Positions 16,230-23,633 of a DNA stretch of 64,000 nt are shown one piece after another. The notes below the pieces were generated by a model that worked only from the letters and a program-made list of their open reading frames with translations, ran no database searches and was not told where the DNA came from. Source of the DNA: Xanthomonas arboricola pv. populi (GTDB lineage Bacteria > Pseudomonadota > Gammaproteobacteria > Xanthomonadales > Xanthomonadaceae); contig NZ_MDEB01000001.1 of NCBI RefSeq assembly GCF_002939945.1, forward strand, positions 981,606-1,045,605, in the 5' to 3' direction. The first letter of the stretch is position 1; every line of letters begins with the position of its first letter. The position numbers were made by a program, and so were the translations under genes.

Positions 16230-17264
16230 CTAGAGCGAGTGCACGAACATCAGGTTGACGCTGGTGCCGGCCACCGAGTTCTTTACCTCTACCGGCAGAT
16301 AGACATTGAAATTCAGCAAGTTGTTGGCATCCAGGCGCCAGGACAGCCCCGGCCCGAGATAGAACTGCATGCGCTTGCTGTCCGGCACACGCTGCCCGTT
16401 GGTGCGATTGTCCTTCAGCTGCTGCAGGTAATATCCGTTGATACCCAGGCGCAGTTGTTCGCCGACCTTCACCGAGCTGGCCAGATTGGCCCACACCAGA
16501 TCGCCGGCCTGACCATTGCGAAAACGGAACCCCGGGATCGGCGGTACGCCGCCGGCGCGATCGGTGCGGAAATTGTAGAGATAGTTCAGCCGCATGCTGA
16601 TCTCCCAGTTGTCGCTGGGCTGCACGGTGAACGCCCAATGCGGTGCCACCGACCAGAACCCGGTGCTCTGGTTGATCGCGACAGCGCGATCGAACTTGCC
16701 CACGGGAGCGAACGCATCGATCGCGAACCGCTGGAAGAACAGGACTCGCCCGTTGCGCATCACCGGGTCGATCTGCAGCGCCGGCCCGAACGAGATGTCG
16801 CCCATCCCGAACCCGTTGCCGCGCAACTGCACTGGGCTGTCTGCGGCGAAAGACGTGTCGTAATTGATCAGCGGCACGATCGCATTGAAGCCCAGCGACG
16901 CACTCTTCCAACGATAGGGCGTGACGTAGATCAACTGGGTCAGCAGGACGCTGACACCGACCTTGGGATCGCGGAAGGCGGCCGCATCGTCGCCGCGCGC
17001 GTTCTTGATCGCGTCGAAGCCGTAATGGCGCAGATACCCGATCACCGTCCAGCCCGGCGTCGAGGAGCCGAAGCCATCGAGAAAACTCGTCCCGCCCAGA
17101 TTGATGCCCTGCGGCGGTGCAGCGGTTTCCGGCACCGCTTGTGCGGATGCCGCAACGGGCATTCCGGCACCCAGCAGCGTTACCAAGGTCAGGACACGAT
17201 GCCGGTGCGACGACAACCGTGGCAGTGCAACAGCACAACGGGCAGATGAGCTCACGCGTTCCAC
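16230..17264 (-). CDS. COG4313-type outer-membrane protein (phenol MetA-pathway family)
   Basis: About 344 residues from GTG 17264 (alternative GTG 17255). GGAG lies 9 bases upstream of the first. The signal peptide is HRVLTLVTLLGAGMPVAASAQ. The mature protein starts GINLGGTSFLDGFGSS and then alternates in beta-barrel fashion with many aromatic-ended strands (WTVIGYLRHYGFDAI, RMQFYLGPGLSWRLDA) to a terminal NLMFVHSL. The Phenol_MetA_deg family (PF13557) is found beside aromatic and terpenoid catabolic genes and probably channels hydrophobic substrates across the outer membrane. It lies near ligBA but is on the opposite strand from gntR. Confidence 0.75.
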   Translation of the reverse strand: MERVSSSARCAVALPRLSSHRHRVLTLVTLLGAGMPVAASAQAVPETAAPPQGINLGGTSFLDGFGSSTPGWTVIGYLRHYGFDAIKNARGDDAAAFRDPKVGVSVLLTQLIYVTPYRWKSASLGFNAIVPLINYDTSFAADSPVQLRGNGFGMGDISFGPALQIDPVMRNGRVLFFQRFAIDAFAPVGKFDRAVAINQSTGFWSVAPHWAFTVQPSDNWEISMRLNYLYNFRTDRAGGVPPIPGFRFRNGQAGDLVWANLASSVKVGEQLRLGINGYYLQQLKDNRTNGQRVPDSKRMQFYLGPGLSWRLDANNLLNFNVYLPVEVKNSVAGTSVNLMFVHSL

Positions 17265-17396
17265 TAGGCGATTCTCCAATGCGATGGATGGATGACTGCG
17301 GGCGCGACGTGGGGGGAGGAAAGCGGTCCTGCGGTAGGCGGCGACGGCGACAGCGCCATCCGCCTGTGCGTCCATGAACGGATTCGAGGCAGCCGA

Positions 17397-17828
17397 TCAG
17401 TCGGCTCCAATGCGCATCAGCAAGGCGCCAAGCCGTTGCTTGAACAACCAGCACCCCTGCTCCAGCACCAGCACGTCGTCGAAACTGCCGAGCGACGCAG
17501 GCGATTGGGTCGTCCAGGGCGGCGCAGCCGAGGTGTCTGCAGCGGTATGGAGCAGGACCTTGCTGTGCGCATGCACCAAGGTCGGCGATTGGACGCTGAC
17601 CAGCGTGTTGAGCATCAGATGACAGGTCGTGCGCGGCGCACGCGCGCGAAACGCGTGCAGAATCGCCTCGCGCCCCTGCACCGGTACCTCCGGCGCGCTG
17701 GGGCGGGCGAATACCCCATCGGCAGTGAACAAAGCGGCGAGACCGTCGTGATCATGACGATCGTTGAGCAGTGCGAATTGGCGAATCACCTGCTCGCAGG
17801 CAATGATGATCGATGCATCGTCGTGCAC
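17397..17828 (-). CDS. SnoaL/NTF2-like protein
   Basis: 143 residues from GTG 17828, preceded by a near-ideal GAGGAGG five bases upstream. The cone-shaped NTF2-like fold is suggested by ACEQVIRQFALLNDRHDHDG, LAALFTADGVFARPSAPEVP, GREAILHAFRARAPRTTCH and closing strands ending in CWLFKQRLGALLMR. Such proteins are small isomerases, dehydratases or the beta subunits of ring-hydroxylating dioxygenases. It follows the alpha/beta hydrolase on the same strand (85-base gap) and precedes the COG4313 porin, so it probably belongs to the same aromatic or terpenoid pathway. Reaction unknown. Confidence 0.7.
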   Translation of the reverse strand: MHDDASIIIACEQVIRQFALLNDRHDHDGLAALFTADGVFARPSAPEVPVQGREAILHAFRARAPRTTCHLMLNTLVSVQSPTLVHAHSKVLLHTAADTSAAPPWTTQSPASLGSFDDVLVLEQGCWLFKQRLGALLMRIGAD

Positions 17829-17913
17829 GCAGCCTCCTCGGGTCGTTGCTGAAAAACCGACAAGCCTGGTCAACGACGACAACGCACGCGCCGCCAGCCA
17901 GACCGGATCGCCA

Positions 17914-18636
17914 TCACGCGTCCTGCAGCCAGTCGCGCATTGCTGCGCTGACGGCCGCGGGCGCTTCCAGCGGTGCCATATGCCCGCTGTTCTCGAAGAC
18001 CACCAGCCGTGCATGCGGGATCTGCTGCGCCATCTGCTGGTGCTGGGCCAGGGGACTCCAGACGTCCTGCCGACCCACGCCCAGCAAGGTCGGGCAGCGA
18101 ATCTGCGCCAGCACCGGCGCGGCGTCGGGCCGCTCCAACAACGCTGCGATCTGGCCGGCGTAGGTCTGCACGCTGTGCCGCTGCACCATCGCCATCAGTG
18201 CGGTCATCAGCTCGGCATCGTCGTGCCGGTCCGGATGCAGCATCGGCGGCAGCCATTGCCGTGCGAGCGCCTGCATGCCGTGCGTGTGGGCAAGCCGCAC
18301 CAGCGCCGCGCGCTGCTCACGCTCGCCGTCACCGCGTGGCGCAATGCCGGTGTCCAGCAAGGCCAGGCGCTGCACGCGCTGCGGCGCCTGGCGCATGATC
18401 TCCAGCGCCACCCGCCCGCCCATCGAATGGCCAGCCACTGCGAACTGCGGCGGAGCGAGGGCCAGTACGTGCGCGGCCATCCGCACGATGCTGTCGAAGC
18501 CGGTGAAGTCCAGCACCTGCACCTCGGCGAGATCGCTCAGCGCCTCGCGTTGCCGCTGCCAGATGGTGGTATCGCAGAGCAGGCCGCAGAGCAGCAGCAG
18601 GCCGGGTCTGGACGAACGGATGGCCGAAGATGACAT
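17914..18636 (-). CDS. Alpha/beta-hydrolase
   Basis: 240 residues. The nucleophile elbow is AVAGHSMGGRVALEIM with Ser at about residue 90; an early LLLLCGLLCDTTIWQRQ is the oxyanion-hole region, and a late GHMAPLEAP carries the catalytic His. The acid is probably the Asp in LLGVGRQDVWSPL. Related hydrolases include PcaD-type enol-lactonases and ring-cleavage-product hydrolases, which would fit the nearby dioxygenase, but general esterase activity is equally possible. It precedes the NTF2-like gene on the same strand. Confidence 0.8.
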   Translation of the reverse strand: MSSSAIRSSRPGLLLLCGLLCDTTIWQRQREALSDLAEVQVLDFTGFDSIVRMAAHVLALAPPQFAVAGHSMGGRVALEIMRQAPQRVQRLALLDTGIAPRGDGEREQRAALVRLAHTHGMQALARQWLPPMLHPDRHDDAELMTALMAMVQRHSVQTYAGQIAALLERPDAAPVLAQIRCPTLLGVGRQDVWSPLAQHQQMAQQIPHARLVVFENSGHMAPLEAPAAVSAAMRDWLQDA

Positions 18637-18751
18637 GGCTCGACTGTAGCCAGGCCGGCTGCGCCCGTCGTATGGAACATGCTGCCTGCGCTATAAGCGA
18701 ATCAACATACCAAGACACGACCGACGCCGTTCGCGTCGGCCGGCACGTCGA

Positions 18752-19933
18752 TCACGCGCTGCCGGAAGCGCGCTTCCACAGCATATCGACCAGCGGCGGC
18801 AACTTGCCGGCCAGCCCGAGCACCGACCCGCGCAACAGGGTCAGGTGCATCTCGTCGTTGGAGAACACCGTGTTGATCGCATCGAAGCCATAGGCGGCCA
18901 CGGCGTTCTCGCTGCGACGGGTGCGTGCCCAGCGCTGCAGCCGATGCGGGGCGGCCCAGTCCGCACGCTTTGCCAACGCATTGCGCACCTCATCACGCAA
19001 CGCAGCGACGTCGCGCAGGCCCAGATTGACGCCCTGCCCGGCCAGCGGATGCACCACGTGCGCGGCATCGCCCAGGGTCAGCACGCGGCCGCTGACGTAC
19101 TGCTCCACCAATTGCCGCTGCAGCGGAAACGCCGCGCGCGCAGACACCACGCGCACCTGCCCCAGCCGCGCCGCGAAGGCCTGGGTCAGCTCGTGCGAGA
19201 AGTCAGTATCGTCCAGCGCCAGCACACGCGCGGCCTCGGTATCCGGCAAGGTCCATACGATCGAACTGCGGCCATCGGCGAACGGCAGGAATGCCAGCGG
19301 GCCGGTGGTCAGAAAGCGCTGCCAGGCGGTGGCCTGATGCGGTTGCTCGGTCTCCACGAAGGCGACCACGCCGCGTTGCGCGTAGGCATGCCGCGACACC
19401 GGCAGACCGGCGAGCTCGCGCAAGGTCGATGCGGCGCCATCGGCAGCGATGGCGATCGCCGCTTCCAGGCGGCTGCCATCGTCCAGGCGCAGGCGCACGC
19501 TGTGTGCATCCTGTTCTAGCTCGACCACGCGTGCCGGGCAATGCACCTCGATGCCGGCCGCGTGCACGGCGGCCCACAGGCGATCGACCAGCACCGCGTG
19601 TTCGATGATCCAGCCGAGTTGTTCGCGGCCCAGGGTGTCGGCATCGAAGCTCAGCTCGCCGCCACCGGCCGCATCCCAGACCCGCATGCGCCGGTACGGT
19701 TGCACGCGGGCAGCACACACGCAGGTCCATACGCCCAGGCTGTCGAGCAGCGCGGCATTGTCGGCGGCAAAGGCATAGACGCGCAGATCCGGCTGGTCGG
19801 CCCGCCAGCGCGCAGGCTCGCGGCCTTCGACCAGGGCCACGCTCAGGCCGGCATCGGCCAGCGCCAGCGCGCAGGCGGCACCGACCACACCGCCACCGAC
19901 GATCAACGCATCGCGGGCACCACGGCGACTCAT
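18752..19933 (-). CDS. UbiH/UbiF/UbiI-family FAD-dependent hydroxylase
   Basis: 393 residues from ATG 19933, which overlaps the ubiH stop by four bases (ATGA). FAD-binding GxGxxG is in DALIVGGGVVGAACALAL; the second FAD motif is VLTLGDAAHVVHPLAGQGVN, followed by LGLRDVAALRDEV, the ubiquinone-hydroxylase signature. It should hydroxylate a polyprenylated ring in ubiquinone synthesis; which carbon (C5 as UbiI, C6 as UbiF) cannot be decided from sequence alone. Coupled translation with ubiH supports a shared role. Confidence 0.87.
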   Translation of the reverse strand: MSRRGARDALIVGGGVVGAACALALADAGLSVALVEGREPARWRADQPDLRVYAFAADNAALLDSLGVWTCVCAARVQPYRRMRVWDAAGGGELSFDADTLGREQLGWIIEHAVLVDRLWAAVHAAGIEVHCPARVVELEQDAHSVRLRLDDGSRLEAAIAIAADGAASTLRELAGLPVSRHAYAQRGVVAFVETEQPHQATAWQRFLTTGPLAFLPFADGRSSIVWTLPDTEAARVLALDDTDFSHELTQAFAARLGQVRVVSARAAFPLQRQLVEQYVSGRVLTLGDAAHVVHPLAGQGVNLGLRDVAALRDEVRNALAKRADWAAPHRLQRWARTRRSENAVAAYGFDAINTVFSNDEMHLTLLRGSVLGLAGKLPPLVDMLWKRASGSA

Positions 19934-21138
19934 GCGACGCCCCTGCACAACTGCGGCACATCGCCACGGAACCCCATCGCCCCGCCGACCAGCATCGACT
20001 GCAGCGGTGCCGCCTGCGAGGTGGCGAGCAGGCCGAGGCTGCGCAACGGCCGCAGCAACGGCGCCGGATTGCCGGTGAGCCGCGCCAGACCGCTGGAAAA
20101 GCCGATGGTCTGCTCGCGGTCCACGCGTCGGCGCGCCAGATACTCGGCCAACAACGCGCCCGCCCCTGCATCGCTGCGATCGTGCTCGATCAATTCGGCC
20201 AGCGTCAGCGCATCGCGCAAGCCGAGGTTGAAGCCTTGCGCGCCAATCGGATGCAGCGTCTGCGCGGCGTTGCCCAGCAGCACCACGCGCTCGGCGACCA
20301 GCGCGTTGGCCAGCACCTGCACCAGCGGGTATGCGCTGCGCTCGCCGCTTGCGACAAAGCGCCCGGCGCGCCATCCGGCCGCCCGCTGCAACCGGGCCAG
20401 CCAGCCGGCCTCGTCTAGCGCGGCCACCGACTCGGCCTCGGCGCGCGCCACGCAGTGGATCGCGCCGTAATGGCGGTCGCCACGCGGCAACAGCGCAGTC
20501 GGCCCATGCTCGCCGAAGCGCTCCCAGGCGGTGCCATCCGGTGGGCGGGAGGCACGCACCCGCGCCACGAACAAGGTCTGCAGGAAGTCGTGCGCGTCGC
20601 TGCCGATATGCAGCAGCTCGCGCACTGCGCTATGGGTGCCGTCGGCGCCGACCACCAGCCGTGCCTGCACGCGCTGCTCGCCGTCATCGGTGGCGATCCG
20701 CAGCGCGCGCAGACCGTCCTGTACCGGCTCGACCCCGATGCAGCGTGCCGGGCGGTAGCGGCGCAACCGGGTCAGCACGTCCAGGCGTGCCTGCAACGCC
20801 TCGCCGAAATCGCGCGCCACCACCACCTGGCCGAAGCTGTCGCGGCCGTAATCGGCCGCGTCCAGCTGCACGCGGCCAAAGTCGCCGGCGCGGCTGACAT
20901 GGATGCGTCGGATCGGCCCGGGGGCGCTGCGCAGCTTGGCCATCACCCCCAGCACGCTCAGCGCATTGACGGTGGCGGCGGCAAAACTCAGGTTGCGCTG
21001 GTCGAACACCGCTGGCGGCGTACCGGCCGGGGTGGCTTCCACCAGCCCGACATCCAGGCCGATGCGGTCCAGCGCAATCGCCAGACTGGAGCCGACCAGG
21101 CCGCCGCCGACGATCAGAACGTCATGTGGATGTGTCAT
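19930..21138 (-). CDS. ubiH: 2-Octaprenyl-6-methoxyphenol hydroxylase UbiH
   Basis: 402 residues from ATG 21138 (a GTG at 21144 is also in frame). FAD motif VLIVGGGLVGSSLAIALDR at residues 7-25; the DG/RR region around RLVVGADGTHSAVRELL; the second FAD motif VVLLGNAAQTLHPIGAQGFN. The early VFDQRNLSFAAATVNAL matches UbiH more closely than UbiF. It is an aerobic, membrane-associated flavin monooxygenase acting on the ubiquinone ring (C1 position in E. coli). First of a two-gene unit with the downstream hydroxylase. Confidence 0.88.
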   Translation of the reverse strand: MTHPHDVLIVGGGLVGSSLAIALDRIGLDVGLVEATPAGTPPAVFDQRNLSFAAATVNALSVLGVMAKLRSAPGPIRRIHVSRAGDFGRVQLDAADYGRDSFGQVVVARDFGEALQARLDVLTRLRRYRPARCIGVEPVQDGLRALRIATDDGEQRVQARLVVGADGTHSAVRELLHIGSDAHDFLQTLFVARVRASRPPDGTAWERFGEHGPTALLPRGDRHYGAIHCVARAEAESVAALDEAGWLARLQRAAGWRAGRFVASGERSAYPLVQVLANALVAERVVLLGNAAQTLHPIGAQGFNLGLRDALTLAELIEHDRSDAGAGALLAEYLARRRVDREQTIGFSSGLARLTGNPAPLLRPLRSLGLLATSQAAPLQSMLVGGAMGFRGDVPQLCRGVA

Positions 21139-21423
21139 CGCCACATGATAAGCCTTCGCTCATGCCCCGTTGGCGCGAGCGGGTGGGACAGCTTGCCGCG
21201 CCCGGGCTGGTCTGGCGCGGCCGGCTGCTCGCGCAAGTACCGCTGTCCGACCCTTGCGGTGCAGGGCGCATCCAGGCACCCACCGGTTTGCGTCTGAGGT
21301 GTTCGGCAACAGCAGCGCTGCCTGCGTCGCTTGCGCCAGGCGGCTCCCGCAAGGCCGCCAATGGCGCGGGCGTGCCGGGTTCCACGCTACACTCGCCAGC
21401 CTGTGATCCGGCTACATCCGCGC

Positions 21424-22002
21424 ATGACTCCTCGCTCGCACGACACCCTGATTCTGAGCCTGCTCGCCGTCCTGATGGCGGCCACGCGGATCAATCACTT
21501 CGCGCCGATCCCGGACGCGTCCTGGGCGGTGTTCTTCATCGGCGGCTTTCATCTGGCCGCGCGCACCAGGCTGGCGTTCCCGCTGCTGATGCTGCTGGCG
21601 GTGGCGGTGGACTGGCTGGTGATCACCAACCAGGGCCTGAGCTTCTGGCAGCATTACTGCGTGTCGCCGGCGTACTGGTGCCTGATCCCTGCGTATTTCG
21701 CGCTGTGGGCCGGTGGCGTGTGGCTGCGTCGGCAGTACCACGGCGCGCAGTGGAGCGCGCTGGCCAGGCTGGTGCCGGCGCTGTTGCTCTCCGTGGCGCT
21801 ATGCCAGTTGATCGCTCAGGGCAGCTTCTATTGGATCAGCGCCAGCGTGTCCGAGCCGAGCGTGGGCGGCTGGTTCAAGAACTACAGCGACTGGCTGGGG
21901 CCGTATCTGCGCAGCGCCGCGCTGTATGTCGCGGCTGCCGCGGCGATCCAGCTGGCCGCCGAGCGCCTGACCGGCGCGCCCGGCCAGATCCAGGCCGGCT
22001 GA
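21424..22002 (+). CDS. btuM: BtuM-like cobalamin permease (solitary ECF S-component; DUF6580)
   Basis: 192 residues, five or six predicted membrane helices, from ATG 21424. The N-terminus MAATRINHFAPIPDASWAVF resembles the S-component signature of BtuM, with His at residue 25; QHYCVSPAYWC places Cys at residue 79, close to the Cys80 that ligates and decyanates cobalamin in Thiobacillus denitrificans BtuM, as I recall. The next gene, one base downstream, is a PduO-type cobalamin adenosyltransferase, which supports uptake and activation of B12. No EcfT/EcfA genes are nearby, as expected for BtuM. No B12 riboswitch is visible in the 285-base upstream gap. Confidence 0.72.
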   Translation: MTPRSHDTLILSLLAVLMAATRINHFAPIPDASWAVFFIGGFHLAARTRLAFPLLMLLAVAVDWLVITNQGLSFWQHYCVSPAYWCLIPAYFALWAGGVWLRRQYHGAQWSALARLVPALLLSVALCQLIAQGSFYWISASVSEPSVGGWFKNYSDWLGPYLRSAALYVAAAAAIQLAAERLTGAPGQIQAG

Positions 22003-22003
22003 G

Positions 22004-22561
22004 ATGGGCAACCGGCTCTCGCGGATCTATACGCGCACCGGCGACGACGGCAGCACCGGCCTGGGCGACGGCAGCCGTACCGGCAAGGACGCGCTGCGCG
22101 TCAACGCCTACGGCACCGTGGACGAAGCCAATTCGGCCATCGGCGTGCTGCTGGCCGCCCCCGGCGTGCCGGAACCGATCGCCGAGCTGCTGTCCACCCT
22201 CCAGCACCAGTTGTTCGATCTGGGCGGCGAGCTATGCATCCCCGGCCATGCGGCGATCGATAGCGCCGATATCGACGCGCTGGAGCGCCATCTGGATCAT
22301 TTTAACGACACGCTCCCCCCGTTGAAGGAATTCATCCTGCCGGCCGGTGGCGAGGCCGCCGCGCGTTGCCATCTGGCCCGCACCATCGTGCGCCGGGCCG
22401 AGCGCGAGACCGTTGCGCTGTCACGCCAGGAGACCGTGCGCAGCGAGGCGATCGGCTATCTGAACAGGTTGTCGGACCTGCTGTTCGTGCTGGCGCGCGT
22501 GCTGGCGCGTGCCGACGGCCGGCAGGAAGTGCTGTGGCGGCACGACCGCCGACGCGGCTGA
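22004..22561 (+). CDS. pduO: PduO-type cob(I)alamin adenosyltransferase
   Basis: 185 residues. The N-terminus RLSRIYTRTGDDGSTGLGDG carries the ATP-binding TxxGDxGxT motif; RVNAYGTVDEANSAIGVLLA and CHLARTIVRRAERETVAL (Arg pair) and YLNRLSDLLFVLARVLA complete the PduO signature. The trimeric enzyme transfers the adenosyl group of ATP to cob(I)alamin. One base separates it from the BtuM-like gene, so both belong to one operon for cobalamin uptake and activation. Confidence 0.93.
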   Translation: MGNRLSRIYTRTGDDGSTGLGDGSRTGKDALRVNAYGTVDEANSAIGVLLAAPGVPEPIAELLSTLQHQLFDLGGELCIPGHAAIDSADIDALERHLDHFNDTLPPLKEFILPAGGEAAARCHLARTIVRRAERETVALSRQETVRSEAIGYLNRLSDLLFVLARVLARADGRQEVLWRHDRRRG

Positions 22562-22598
22562 CCTGCACATGGCACGGCGGACAGGCTAGATTTGCCCC

Positions 22599-23507
22599 AT
22601 GTTGGTTTTTACCCATCCCGCCTGCCTCGGCCACGACGCCGGCCCCGAGCATCCCGAGCGCCCCGCCCGCCTGGAAGCGGTGGTCGATGCCCTGCGCGAC
22701 GCCTTCCCGGATCTGGACTGGCGCGAGGCGCCGCTGGCCAAGCTCGGCGACCTGTGCCGGGTGCACGAGCGCGAACAGGTCGATGCGGTGCTGGAAACCC
22801 CCTTCGACGGCCATCACCGGCTCGACGTGGACACCGTGATGTCGCCCGGCTCGCGCGCGGCGGCATTGCGCGCGGCCGGTGCCGGCATCGCCGCGGTGGA
22901 CGCGGTCATGCAGGACGCCACCCGCACCGCCTTCTGCGCGGTCCGCCCGCCCGGCCACCACGCCACCGGGCAGGTGTCGATGGGCTTTTGCCTGTTCAAC
23001 AACATTGCCGTGGCCGCCGCGCATGCGCGCGACCGGCATGGGCTGGAACGGATCACCATCGTGGATTTCGACGTGCACCACGGCAACGGCACGCAGGCGA
23101 TCTTCGAACGCGACCCGAGCGTGCAGTATCTCAGCACCCACCAGTCCGGGCTCTATCCGCACTCGGGCAGCGTTTACGAGCGCGGCATCGGCAATATCCA
23201 CAACCTGCTGCTGCAACCAGGCAGCGACGGGCTGCGCTTCCGCAATGTATGGGAGGACGAGATGCTGCCGCTGATCGATGCCTTCCGCCCGCAGCTGATC
23301 CTGATCTCGGCCGGCTTCGATGCGCATCTGCGCGATCCGCTGGCCGATCTGATGCTCGATGCCGACGATTTCGCCTGGTTGACCGGCGCGCTGCGCACCC
23401 TGGCCGAGCGGCATGCCCGTGGCCGGGTGGTGTCCATGCTGGAAGGCGGCTACGACCTGCAGGCCTTGCGCGAAAGCAGCGTGGCGCACGTGGCCGCGCT
23501 GCGTTGA
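22599..23507 (+). CDS. Histone-deacetylase-fold amidohydrolase (class II-like)
   Basis: 302 residues. It starts LVFTHPACLGHDAGPEHPER; AVRPPGHHAT supplies the tandem His pair, IVDFDVHHGNGTQ the zinc ligands Asp and His, ILISAGFDAHLRDPL the third zinc ligand, and SMLEGGYDL the C-terminal transition-state Tyr region. Bacterial members deacetylate acetylpolyamines or small amides, or remove acetyl groups from proteins. It follows the cobalamin adenosyltransferase by 37 bases, probably without functional link. Full length and all metal ligands intact. Confidence 0.9.
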   Translation: MLVFTHPACLGHDAGPEHPERPARLEAVVDALRDAFPDLDWREAPLAKLGDLCRVHEREQVDAVLETPFDGHHRLDVDTVMSPGSRAAALRAAGAGIAAVDAVMQDATRTAFCAVRPPGHHATGQVSMGFCLFNNIAVAAAHARDRHGLERITIVDFDVHHGNGTQAIFERDPSVQYLSTHQSGLYPHSGSVYERGIGNIHNLLLQPGSDGLRFRNVWEDEMLPLIDAFRPQLILISAGFDAHLRDPLADLMLDADDFAWLTGALRTLAERHARGRVVSMLEGGYDLQALRESSVAHVAALR

Positions 23508-23633
23508 ACCCCGCCGGCGCGTTGCTCGCGCCCCCCATTGCGATGAACCTCGCCCTCCCGACCAGGGAGCTTTTCATTGCCCCTATGCGGGGTATACGGC
23601 AAGCTAGTCGCCATTTTACTGGTTGAATCACGC

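Noticed and set aside
21139-21423. Possible cobalamin riboswitch before btuM-pduO
   Set aside because: No B12-box-like sequence or conserved core was found in the 285-base gap.
21126-22325. A 399-codon plus-strand frame overlapping btuM and pduO
   Set aside because: Runs out of frame through two genes with clear family motifs; Arg/Ala/Pro-rich translation.
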